From: Phycisphaerae bacterium | GTDB lineage: Bacteria > Planctomycetota > Phycisphaerae > Sedimentisphaerales > Anaerobacaceae | Length of the DNA: 64,000 nt | Reading direction: 5' to 3' | NCBI GenBank assembly: GCA_017993835.1 | Contig: JAGOLX010000011.1 | Coordinates: 62,001-126,000, forward strand | Shown here: positions 50,083 to 59,200 of the stretch, in pieces | How the letters are laid out: each line of letters begins with the position of its first letter | Numbering within the stretch: position 1 is the first letter of the stretch | Translations under genes and position numbers: made by a program | Notes under the pieces: generated by a model | What the model saw: the letters and a program-made list of their open reading frames with translations, nothing else | The model's database searches: none | What the model was told of the DNA's origin: nothing

Positions 50083-52359
50083 ATGGCAACGCAACGACGT
50101 GTCACACGGCGTGAGTTTCTGGATCGGTCGGTGAAGGCAGGGGCGGCGGGGTTCTTTGCGACCTGGGCTGCGAACGGCGCGATACGCACGACGCAGGCCG
50201 CAGAACGCTTGGCGTACCAGATCGGCTGCTACACGCGGCCCTGGGATCAGTACGAGTATCGCGTCGCACTCGATGCGATTGCCGAAGCGGGTTATGAGTA
50301 TTGCGGTCTGATGACGACCAAATCGGAGAGTCATCTCGTGATCTCGGTCGCGACGACGCTTGAGGAGGCCGCCCGCGTCGGCGAGGAGGTCCGCAAGCGA
50401 AAGCTCAAGGTGGCTTCCGTCTACGGCGGGGACATCCCGGTGGCCCAGTCGCTCGAAGCGGGCATCGCGGGTCTGCGGAAGCTCATCGACAACTGCGCCG
50501 CGTGCGGCGCGACGAACCTGCTGATGGGCGGGATCGGCGATCCGAAGCTCTACGAGCCGTACTACAAGGCGATTGCCGAGTGCTGTGACTACGCCGCCGA
50601 GAAGGGCATGGGGATCAGCGTCAAGCCGCACGGCGGGCTCAACGCCACCGGGCCGCAATGCCGAAAGACCGTCGAGTTCGTCGGACACAAGAACTTCCGC
50701 ATCTGGTACGATCCGGGCAATATCTTCTATTACTCCGATGCCAAGCTCAACCCGGTCGACGATGCGCCGAGCGTGGATGGACTCGTGATCGGCATGAGCG
50801 TCAAGGACTACAAGCATCCGAAGGATGTCGCGGTGACGCCCGGGACGGGCATGGTCGATTTCCCGACGGTCCTTGCGAAGCTGAAGGGGGGCGGTTTCAC
50901 TGGCGGGCCGCTCATCGTCGAATGCCTTGCGCCGGGCGATCTGGCCCACACGCTGGAGGAAGCGAAGAAGGCGCGTCGCTTCCTCGAAGATCTGACCGGG
51001 CAGAAGCCGCGAGATGCGGCGGACGGCGCCCCTGCGACCGGGCCGTTGCAGGCGGGAGTCGCGGTTGCGGACATCACGCCGCCGGTTGGCTATCGTATGT
51101 GCGGCTACTTCAACGAGCGTCTGAGCACGGGCGTCCTGAACCCGCTGCACGCGAAGGCCCTGGTCCTCCGCCAGGGCGACACGCGGGCCGCGATGGTGTT
51201 CTGCGATTTGATCGGGCTGTCCGTCGAGGTCTCCAAGCAGGCCCGCGAACAGATCGAGCGGGAGGTCGGCATCCCGGCGGGCAATATTCTGCTGGCCGCG
51301 ACGCACAGCCACACGGGACCGCTGTACTGCGACGCTCTGAGGGACCATCTCCACACAAAGGCGGTCGTCCACCACGGGAAGGACCCCTGCGAAGAGGTGG
51401 ACTACCCGTCGCAACTCGTCGCGAAGATTGTCGACGCGGTCAAGGAGGCCGATGCCAAGGTTCGCCCGGTTCGTGCGGAGGTGGCGACGTCGCAGCAGCA
51501 GGGCTTGTCCTTCAATCGTCGGTTCCACATGAAGGACGGGACCGTCCGCTTCAATCCCGGCGTCCTGAATCCGGACATCGTCCGAGCGGCCGGCCCGATC
51601 GATCCGGGGGTCGGCGTGGTTCTCTTTCGCGACGGCCAGGCGGCCCTCGCAGGCCTGATGAATTTCGCCCTCCACCTGGACACCCTGGGCGGCACGCTCT
51701 ACGCCGCGGACTATCCGTACTACGTCGAGCAGACCCTGCGTCAGACGCTGGGCGACGACTTCGTCCTGCTCTTCGGCAATGGAACCTGCGGCGACATCAA
51801 TCACATCGACGTCACGACGAAGGATCGTCTCAAGACGGACACCATCGGCACGACGCTCGGCCGGACCGTGGCGGCCGCTCTGCCGCAATCGAAAGTCCTC
51901 GCGAAGCCGCGTCTTGCGGTTCGCCGGGCAGTGGTCGAGGTCCCGGCGCAGCAGTTCACGCCGGCCGAGATCGAGCAGGCGAAGAAGGACATGGACAAGA
52001 TCGGCACCGCGGAACTCTCGTTCCTCGATCAGGTCCGCGCGTACAAGATCGTGGATATCCAGTCTCGCGGCGCGATGATCCCCATCGAGGTCCAGGTCTT
52101 CCGCCTGGGTGACGAGGTCGCGGCGGTCGGTCTGCCGGGCGAGGTCTTCGCCGACATTGGTCTGGCGATCAAGAAGGCCAGTCCCTTCCCGACCACACTG
52201 GTGATCGAGCTGTGCCAGGACAGCGTCGCCTATATCCCGACTTGCAAGGCCTTCGCGGAGGGCAGCTACGAGACGGTGAACTCCCGCATCGCCCCTGGCG
52301 GCGGCGAGCAAATGGCCGACGCCGCGATCCGCCTGTTGAAAGAGCTTCGCGTCCTGTAG
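50083..52359 (+). CDS. Tat-exported fusion of a xylose-isomerase-like TIM barrel with a neutral/alkaline ceramidase-like domain
   Basis: The 758-residue protein has a twin-arginine signal (RRVTRREFLDRS, then a hydrophobic stretch). Residues about 45-315 form a sugar-phosphate isomerase/epimerase-type TIM barrel (YQIGCYTRPWDQYEY, GISVKPHGG, RIWYDPGNIFYY, PLIVECLAPGD). After a short alanine/proline linker, residues about 322-758 match the N-terminal domain of neutral/alkaline non-lysosomal ceramidases: GVAVADITPPVGYRMCGY, FCDLIGLS, LLAATHSHTGP (zinc-binding histidines) and GNGTCGDINH. It may hydrolyse an exported lipid or glycoconjugate amide. The two activities are usually separate genes. Its stop codon lies inside a GTAG repeat. 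Confidence 0.85.
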   Translation: MATQRRVTRREFLDRSVKAGAAGFFATWAANGAIRTTQAAERLAYQIGCYTRPWDQYEYRVALDAIAEAGYEYCGLMTTKSESHLVISVATTLEEAARVGEEVRKRKLKVASVYGGDIPVAQSLEAGIAGLRKLIDNCAACGATNLLMGGIGDPKLYEPYYKAIAECCDYAAEKGMGISVKPHGGLNATGPQCRKTVEFVGHKNFRIWYDPGNIFYYSDAKLNPVDDAPSVDGLVIGMSVKDYKHPKDVAVTPGTGMVDFPTVLAKLKGGGFTGGPLIVECLAPGDLAHTLEEAKKARRFLEDLTGQKPRDAADGAPATGPLQAGVAVADITPPVGYRMCGYFNERLSTGVLNPLHAKALVLRQGDTRAAMVFCDLIGLSVEVSKQAREQIEREVGIPAGNILLAATHSHTGPLYCDALRDHLHTKAVVHHGKDPCEEVDYPSQLVAKIVDAVKEADAKVRPVRAEVATSQQQGLSFNRRFHMKDGTVRFNPGVLNPDIVRAAGPIDPGVGVVLFRDGQAALAGLMNFALHLDTLGGTLYAADYPYYVEQTLRQTLGDDFVLLFGNGTCGDINHIDVTTKDRLKTDTIGTTLGRTVAAALPQSKVLAKPRLAVRRAVVEVPAQQFTPAEIEQAKKDMDKIGTAELSFLDQVRAYKIVDIQSRGAMIPIEVQVFRLGDEVAAVGLPGEVFADIGLAIKKASPFPTTLVIELCQDSVAYIPTCKAFAEGSYETVNSRIAPGGGEQMADAAIRLLKELRVL

Positions 52360-52616
52360 CCCAGCCGCCCCCGGCTGGGGAATCTCGGGAGTCACCCCCG
52401 AGGGCGGGGGTGCCACATGATGCAGACTCGGATCGCGGGATTGGCAAAGGACAGTGACGTATGCCTTGCGAAAGACGAGAACCTGTAGCCCAGCCGCCCT
52501 CGGCTGGGGAATCTCGGGAGCCGCCCTCGGCTGGGTAGTCTCAAGAATCACCCCCGGGGGCGGGGGTGCCACATGATGCAGACTCGGATCGCGGGATTGG
52601 CAAAGGACAGTGACGT
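52356..52616 (+). repeat. REP array upstream of the RAYT gene
   Basis: GTAG-footed hairpins (arms CCCAGCCG/CGGCTGGG) start at 52356 and 52485, the next at 52641 (period 156). Each unit is followed by a second hairpin with arms CACCCCCG/CGGGGGTG ending GCCAC, and by a constant spacer (TGCAGACTCGGATCGCGGGA...). These are BIME-like tandem units. Confidence 0.8.
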
Positions 52617-53273
52617 ATGCCTTGCGAAAGACGAGAACCTGTAGCCCAGCCGCCCTCGGCTGGGGAATCTCTGGAGTCAGGCTTGGCTGGGGAATGTTGG
52701 GAATCACCCCCGGGGGCGGGGGTGCCACATCGCGATGCAGCCCAGTCGCCCCCGGCTGGGGCTCCTCTGGCCAAACCAGGCAAGGCCGCGTACCGGCGCA
52801 ACCTTCCCCATCTGCAGGTTGAGGGCAAGACGATCTTCTTGACTTTCTGCACGGCGAATCATTTCGTCTTGCCCGAGTCCGTTCGCACACAGGTACTACA
52901 TCATTGTCTGCACGATCACGGGAGCAAGATGCACGTTCATGGGGCCGTCGTGATGCCCGACCACGTGCACATGTTGTTCACGGCTTTGTGGGACGAGCAA
53001 GGCTATCCGTACACACTGGCCGAGATCACCAACGGGATCAAGGGTGCCTCCGCGCACTCGGTCAATCGTTTGCTCAAGCGAAAGGGATCGGTTTGGCAGG
53101 AGGAGTCCTTCGACCGCGTACTGCGATCCGACGAAGCGGTGAGAGCCAAAGTCGAGTATATTTGTGCCAACCCGGTCCGAAAGGGCCTGTGCCGGAACGC
53201 GGATGAGTACCCGTGGCTGTGGCGGGAGTGGATCGAAGGTGTAGCCCAGCCGCCCCCGGCTGGGGAATCCTGA
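52617..53273 (+). CDS. REP-associated tyrosine transposase (RAYT, Y1_Tnp family)
   Basis: The catalytic part (about residues 60-200) is a single-stranded-DNA HUH transposase: GAVVMPDHVHMLF near residue 112 carries the His-x-His metal site, ITNGIKGASAHSVNRLL follows, and VEYICANPVRKGLC is the typical RAYT C-terminus. RAYTs recognise REP hairpins with a GTAG foot, and such hairpins surround the gene on both sides. The first 60 residues (VAQPPSAGES, GAGVPH) and the last ten (VAQPPPAGES) are translated REP sequence, so the true start is uncertain, perhaps a GTG near 52720 just before YRRNLPHLQ. Its promoter is not evident. Confidence 0.85.
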   Translation: MPCERREPVAQPPSAGESLESGLAGECWESPPGAGVPHRDAAQSPPAGAPLAKPGKAAYRRNLPHLQVEGKTIFLTFCTANHFVLPESVRTQVLHHCLHDHGSKMHVHGAVVMPDHVHMLFTALWDEQGYPYTLAEITNGIKGASAHSVNRLLKRKGSVWQEESFDRVLRSDEAVRAKVEYICANPVRKGLCRNADEYPWLWREWIEGVAQPPPAGES

Positions 53274-53745
53274 GCGGGGGAATCTCGGGAGTCGCCCTCC
53301 ACTGGGGAGTCTTAGGAATCACCCCCGAGGGCGGGGGTGCCACACGACACGGCCCCGGATCGCGGGATTGGCAAAGGACAGTGACGTATGCCCTGCGAGG
53401 AATCAGAACCTGTAGCCCAGCCGCCCTCGGCTGGGGAATCTTGAGCAGGGGAATCTCGGGAGTCGCCCTCCACTGGGGAGTCCTAAGAATCACCCCCGAG
53501 GGCGGGGGTGCCACATGATACAGACTCGGATCGCGGGATTGGCAGAGGACAGTGACGTGTGCCTTGCGAGGAACCAGAACCTGTAGCCCAGCCGCCCCGG
53601 GCTGGGGAATCTTGAGCAGGGGAATCTTGGGAATCGCCCTCCACTGGGGAATCTCGGGAATCGCCTCCCACTGGGGAGTCCTAAGAATCACCCCCGGGGG
53701 CGGGGGTGCCACACGACACGGCCCCATCTCAAGTCCCGTAACGAT
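53241..53745 (+). repeat. REP array downstream of the RAYT gene
   Basis: GTAG-footed hairpins start at 53241 (inside the transposase 3' end), 53412 and 53583, a period of 171 bp. Each is followed by CTCCACTGGGGA-type spacer, a CACCCCCG/CGGGGGTG hairpin and the TCGGATCGCGGGATTGGCA spacer. The last unit ends near 53720. The rest up to 53879 holds no gene. Confidence 0.85.
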
Positions 53746-53879
53746 TCTGCCGATGAGACATCCGAAAGCGTCTCTGCCGGCGGAAGGTCTTGTCTCGAAT
53801 CGGGCGAGCATCGACGCCACAGAGCTGCTCGAGTCACCGTGGTGAGATTCCATGTGTACGCGCATGAAAGGATGAGACC

Positions 53880-54485
53880 ATGAGGGAACCGTTGTACAGG
53901 AGATACGGGTGGGTCGCCGCAGTACTTATGATTTGCGCGACCTCTGTGGCGTCCGAGGACAAGCCGTGGAGCCGGGCCTATCGAAGCGAGGTGTACGGCG
54001 TCGTTCAGGTCCTGGGAAGCGACGAAGTCTCAGGTCTTGACGGGATGGCCCGAGCGAATTTCGATACGACGCCGGTCTACGGTGTCGGCATGGGCGTGAA
54101 CCTCTCCTCGCACCTGAATGTGAACACGGAGATCATGCTGGGCTGGGCGGACATCGAAGACTACTCGATCTATGCGCCGGAGGAGGCTGACCAGGACGAA
54201 AACCAGCAGATCTACCTCTGGAACGTCAACCTCGACTACAACATCCTGAAGGGGCGCCTGACTCCCGTGGTCGGCGGCGGGGTCGGCATTCTCGGACTCA
54301 ACGGCGACGACTGGCTTCACGAAGTGCACTTCGCGGGCAACGTGGGCGCCGGCGTCCGATGGGACATGACCGACCATCTCGCCTTGCGGGTCCTCTACCG
54401 ATGCACCTGGTGGGAGATCGAGGACGCCGACGATCCGTTCCAGTTCGACGGCGTGACGGCCAGTCTCATCTGGACGTTCAAGTAG
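53880..54485 (+). CDS. Small outer-membrane beta-barrel protein
   Basis: The 201-residue product has a signal peptide of about 25 residues (ending SVAS-E) and an alternating-residue pattern of transmembrane strands: VYGVGMGVNLSSHLNVNTEIMLGW, LWNVNLDYNIL, LTPVVGGGVGI, VGAGVRWDMTDHLALRVLYRCTWW and a final ASLIWTFK. This is an eight-stranded OmpA/OmpW-like barrel ending in aromatic-Lys. Function beyond barrel formation cannot be said. AAGGATG precedes the ATG. Its stop is 6 bases from the converging radical SAM gene. Confidence 0.75.
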   Translation: MREPLYRRYGWVAAVLMICATSVASEDKPWSRAYRSEVYGVVQVLGSDEVSGLDGMARANFDTTPVYGVGMGVNLSSHLNVNTEIMLGWADIEDYSIYAPEEADQDENQQIYLWNVNLDYNILKGRLTPVVGGGVGILGLNGDDWLHEVHFAGNVGAGVRWDMTDHLALRVLYRCTWWEIEDADDPFQFDGVTASLIWTFK

Positions 54486-54491
54486 TCGGTC

Positions 54492-56198
54492 TCACGTCAC
54501 TCGCTCGCCGACGAGACTGCGGCGCATGTAGCCCGTGACGCGGACGTTGCAGAACTCGTTCAGGGGCAGCCGCTCGTGGACCCCGACGACGATCGGATAG
54601 CTGCCGATCTGACGCAGGAAGGTCATGTGCCCGTTGTGGACCTCGCTGCACAGGTCCTTGAGCACGGTCCCGAGGGGAAAGAGCCGCTGGAGCATCGGGA
54701 TGTCGATCTCCTGGCGGACCTTCTCGATCCAGTCCACGTAATATCGCATGTTCTTGCGGAGGAATCTGCGTCCGACCTGCTGGTAGAGCGGGGTGCCGGG
54801 GAAGGGCACGACCCGCCGGATGTTGATCCGCCGGATCAGCAGGCCCTCGTCGAAGATCCGTTTCAATGCCGCGAAGTTTCTGTCCAGCGTCTCGGGTGTT
54901 TCCGCAGCCAGGCCCAGCAGGATGTTCACTCCCGGCAGCAGCGCGTGACATCCGTTCTCGCCTCGAAAGCCGCCGATCCGATTGACAGTCCGAATCGCCT
55001 CGAAGGCCAGGTCGTAGGGGCAGTTGAGGTTGTTCGCCTTGGTGACCGCCGGATCGAACGACTCGATTCCCATCGCGGCGGTGCTGCCCGGCGTGAGGTA
55101 CTTGACGAATAGCTCCGTCCGCTGCTCGTCGATCATCTGCGGATTGGCGTTGTCGATGTGCAACACGGTCGGGCGCATCGCCGCCAGGCCGGACAGCATC
55201 GCTTCGAGCTTGTGCGGATCGCCCCCTTCGTAGCTGTAGATGCACGACTGCTTGCCCAGGCGGAAGGCCTTGGCGCCCAGGTCCATCAGGGCCGTCACTT
55301 CCTCGACGACCAATTCCGGCCTGCGCCACAGAACCTTGTTCTTGATCGGCTCGGTGCAGAACGAGCAACCCCGCTCGCGGGGACAGCCTCTCCCGGTCTC
55401 GATCTCGACGATTCGGTTCGCCAGGTGCGGCATCTGTCGGATGAACGCGGCGCCGCGGAGTGCCAGCGGCTGCAATTCGTCGTAGGTGTCGAACGAAAGC
55501 GGGCGAAGCTCGTCGAAGTACTCCGCATCGGCCACTTGGGGTCGGGCTCCGCCGCGAGCCTGCGTGCCCCCGACCAGGACGGGCCCGGTCAGGACTTTGC
55601 GGAAGGAGCGCCTGGCTGAAGGTGTAGCCTTGCCGGGTTTGGCCAGAGGAGCCACAGCCGGGGGCAGTTCCAAAGATCCCCCAGCCGGGGGCGGCTGGGC
55701 TACATTGTCATGTGGCACCCCCGCCCCCGGGGGTGAATCCCAAGACTCCCCACCCAAGGGCGGCTGGGCTACTGCAGAGTCCTCGAACGACCGCAGCAGC
55801 TTCTCGACCTCGTGCAGCGTCCCCGGCCTGGCGCTGAGGTACTTGCCCGGCGTCTGGACACCCACGATGATGACCAGCTCGTCCGTGTTCTCCAGGACCT
55901 GTCGGATTTCCTCATAGCTCCGTGTGTGATTGAGCACCTCGAGATGGGTCCGGCCCCTGGGCGGGTCGATCACCACCTCGGGGACGCACTCCACGTAGCG
56001 GACCAGGCGGAGGTCGTCGATGGTCAGGTACGTCGGCTCGTCGTAGCACGGGCATCTTGCCCGTGATTCAGAACTCATGGGGGCGACGTCCGTGCTGCGG
56101 CACCAGCCCGCGACATAGCGGGGCCAGACCCCGATGAACGGCGGCACGCCCAGCCCGGCCGGCTCGTCGGTGTAGCAGTCGAGTATCGTTCTTCTCAT
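54492..56198 (-). CDS. Radical SAM protein carrying two in-frame REP insertions
   Basis: The 568-residue protein opens with MRRTILDCYTDEPAGLGVPP and an N-terminal Rossmann-like part (LTIDDLRL, ELVIIVGVQTPGKYLSARPG). The radical SAM core follows with GCPRERGCSFC near residue 270: the iron-sulfur cysteines are spaced CX5CX2C rather than CX3CX2C. LNCPYDLAFEAI and ILLGLAAETPETL lie further along the barrel. Residues about 34-52 and about 142-192 (VAQPP...PLAKPGKA) are translations of GTAG repeats yet leave the frame intact. It resembles uncharacterised archaeal and planctomycete radical SAM proteins; I cannot name the reaction. Confidence 0.8.
   Translation of the reverse strand: MRRTILDCYTDEPAGLGVPPFIGVWPRYVAGWCRSTDVAPMSSESRARCPCYDEPTYLTIDDLRLVRYVECVPEVVIDPPRGRTHLEVLNHTRSYEEIRQVLENTDELVIIVGVQTPGKYLSARPGTLHEVEKLLRSFEDSAVAQPPLGGESWDSPPGAGVPHDNVAQPPPAGGSLELPPAVAPLAKPGKATPSARRSFRKVLTGPVLVGGTQARGGARPQVADAEYFDELRPLSFDTYDELQPLALRGAAFIRQMPHLANRIVEIETGRGCPRERGCSFCTEPIKNKVLWRRPELVVEEVTALMDLGAKAFRLGKQSCIYSYEGGDPHKLEAMLSGLAAMRPTVLHIDNANPQMIDEQRTELFVKYLTPGSTAAMGIESFDPAVTKANNLNCPYDLAFEAIRTVNRIGGFRGENGCHALLPGVNILLGLAAETPETLDRNFAALKRIFDEGLLIRRINIRRVVPFPGTPLYQQVGRRFLRKNMRYYVDWIEKVRQEIDIPMLQRLFPLGTVLKDLCSEVHNGHMTFLRQIGSYPIVVGVHERLPLNEFCNVRVTGYMRRSLVGERVT
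55624..55772 (-). repeat. 149-bp REP element inserted in frame in the radical SAM gene
   Basis: On the minus strand it runs from GTAG (55772) to CTAC (55624) and contains CCCAGCCG/CGGCTGGG and CACCCCCG/CGGGGGTG hairpins plus CTCCTCTGGCCAAACC. The last segment also lies at the 5' edge of the RAYT coding region (about 52762-52785). The element thus corresponds to the left end of the RAYT locus. Confidence 0.8.
56043..56098 (-). repeat. Second GTAG repeat inserted in frame in the radical SAM gene
   Basis: GTAG foot at 56043-56046 (plus strand) with arms CACGGGCA/TGCCCGTG, followed by a degenerate partner ending GTGCTGC. It is translated as part of RSTDVAPMSSESRARCPCY. Confidence 0.7.
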
Positions 56199-56285
56199 TT
56201 ACTATTGGCCATTTGCGATTTACTATTTGGACATCGTGATTGTAGCCGGTTCGCGGTGGCCTGTAAATCCGTCGAGGAGTTCGTC

Positions 56286-59200
56286 ATGATGTCGAGATCT
56301 TCTGTCGCAATGCTTGCCATGGTGCTGCTGTCCCTGTCGATCCATGTTGCCCCCTGTCCGGCAGGGGGGCCAGTGACCATTGTCGAACCTGCACAGGCGG
56401 AACAGGCCGAGCATCTGGCCGCAAAGGAGATCCGGCGCTACCTCTACCTGCGGACCGGGCAACTTGTCGAGGTCGTTCCCGGCGGCAATCGGAGCCCCGC
56501 CGGTGCGAGCATCGTGGTCGGGCGGTGGGATCGACCCGAGGTTGCCGCCGTTGTCAAAGGATCGCCTCAGCTTGCGGAGTCGGTCATGTCCCTGCGACCC
56601 CAGCAATACCTGTTGAAGACGCTCTCGCCGAGCGGCGGCAAGACGGTTCTCCTGGTCGCGGGCGGCGATCCGATTGGCACGCTCTATGGGGCATACCGAT
56701 TCGCCGAGCATCTGGGGATTCGGTTCTACCTGCATGGGGACGTCGTGCCCGATGAGAAGATCGAGTTGAAGTTGCCCGATCTGGACGAGTGGGGCCAAGC
56801 ACTGTTCAAGACGCGGGGCATCCAGCCGTTCCACGATTTCCCGGAGGGACCGGACTGGTGGAACACCGACGACTACAAGGCGATCATCGGCCAGCTTCCC
56901 AAGCTGCGGATGAACTTCTTCGGCCTGCACACCTATCCGGAAGGCGGGGTCGGGCCCGAGCCCACCGTCTGGATCGGGCTCAAGGACGACGTGAATCCCG
57001 ACGGAACCGTGCGGTTCAGCTCCCAATCGAGCTATGAGAACACGCTGCGGGCCGCCTGGGGAAACGTCGCCAAGAAGACGAGCGACTTCTCGTTCGGAAC
57101 AGCCCAGCTCTTCGAGCGGGACGACTACGGGCCGGAGGTGACGGAGGGTGCGACGCCGTGGCCCGACACGCCCGAAGAGCGGAATGCGGTTTTCAACAAG
57201 ACAGGCGAGATGCTCCGCGAGGCATTCGAGTTCGCACATACGCTTGGCGTGCAGACCTGTGTCGGCACGGAAACGCCCCTGACGATTCCAAGACTCGTGA
57301 AGGAGCATATCAAGAGCCTTGGCAAAGACCCGAACGACCCGGCCGTGGTTCGCGAGCTTTATGAGGGGATGTTCCATCGCATCGCGAAGGCCTATCCGCT
57401 GGACTACTACTGGTTCTGGACGCCCGAGGGCTGGACGTGGGGCAATCCCAAGGACGAGGAGGTTGCGGCGACCGTCGCGGATCTCCAGGCGGCCATTGCG
57501 GCGTCGAAGAACGTCAAATCGCCGTTCATCCTGGCGACGTGCGGCTGGGTGCTCGGGCCGCCAAAGGACCGCGCGATGTTCGACAATCTCCTCCCGAAAG
57601 AGATGCCGATGAGCTGCATCAATCGCAACGTCGGCTTCTCGCCGGTCGAAGCGGGGTTCACGCGTGTCGAGGGCCGGCCCGAGTGGGCGATCCCCTGGCT
57701 GGAGGACGATCCGGGTCTGACCATCCCGCAGCTTTGGGTGGGCCGGATGCGGCGCGATGCGGCCGATGCCCTCGCCTACGGTTGTTCCGGCCTGCTCGGC
57801 ATCCACTGGCGAACGCGGGTCCTGGGCCCGAACGTCTCGGCCCTCGCGAAGGCCGCCTGGGACCAGAAGCCCTGGAATCCGTACTTCGGCAAAGAGATGC
57901 CCATCCCCGACCCGAAGCACACGGAGGGACGCGAGGGGGGCAACGTCGCGGCCTTCCCCGGCAACCCGATGGCGGACACCGAGCACGATGCCCTGTACCA
58001 GACGGTCACCTACGGCATGAAAGCCTATCGGCTCAAGGTCCCCAATGGCACGTACGCCGTGCGGTTGCAGTTCTGCGAACCTCACTACGGCGAGGCGGGC
58101 AAACGCGTCTTCGGCGTGACCTTGCAGGGCAGGAAGGTCATCGACGAGCTGGACGTCTTCGCAAAGGTCGGCAAGAATCGGGCACTCGACTACGCCTTCC
58201 CTGACGTTGAAGTTACTGACGGGATGCTCGAAATCCAGTTCGACAGCATCGTCGAGTATCCCTGCATCGCGGCGTTCGCGGTCGAGGGCGCCGGCGGCAC
58301 TCGTCGGATCAACTGCGGCGGTCCCGCCATCGAGGGTTATGAAGCGGACCTGGCCCAATCGGACACGGATCCTCGCCCGCGGGACCTGCCGGCGGGGGAC
58401 TTCTACCTCGATTGGGCGAAGGCCGAGTTCGGCGAGGCGGTGGCTGAGCCTGCCGCAAGGATCTTCACCACGCTCGACGGCGGGCCCGACCTGGGAATCG
58501 GCAACAAGCGGGGATCATACCTGCCGAGACCTGCAACCTGGGTGAACGGTCCCGGCGGCATCGCGCCCGACAACAGGCCGTGGAGCGAGGTCGAGAAGGA
58601 ATACGCATTCGTGGACGAGCTGGCCGCTCTGCGCCCCAAGGTGGCAGGCGCGGGCAATCTGGAACGCTTCGACTACTGGCTCAATACGATGCGATACCTC
58701 AAGGCGATGGGGCAGGTCAACTGCACTTGGGCCCGGTTCAACGCCGCGATGGAGGACGCGAAAAAGCAGCAGGGCAGGGACGCACAGAGACAACTTGCCC
58801 GCGAGAGGGCCCTGCCCATCCGCGAGGAACTCGTCGGCCAGGTTGGGCGAGTACACAGGCTCCTGCTGGAGACCATCACGACAACCGGCGGCATGGGGAC
58901 TGTCGCCAACTGGCAGCAGCATCTGCTGCCCGGCCTGTTGACGCAACCCGGCAAGGAACTAACCGACATCCTGGGTGAGCCGCTGCCTGCGGATGCGGAG
59001 GCGTCGGATTCCTATGGCGGCCCGGCGCGCCTGATCGTGCCGACCGTGCGAACGAGCCTTGTCGCAGGAGAGGACCTGCGATTGAAGGTGATCCTCGTGG
59101 GACGAGCGTCCCCGCCTGTGCTCTCCTGGCGCCCGCTCGACAAGGGCGAGTTCTCGCCGATCCCGCTGGAACATCTCGCCAGGGGCGTCTACGCCGCGAG

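Noticed and set aside
50044-52890. 948-codon open frame opposite the TIM-barrel/ceramidase gene
   Set aside because: Shadow frame whose first part is repeat translation; no motif supports it.
52356-53745. CRISPR-like array because of regularly spaced repeats
   Set aside because: The period is 156-171 bp, the spacers are themselves conserved, and the repeats are REP hairpins; no cas gene is present.
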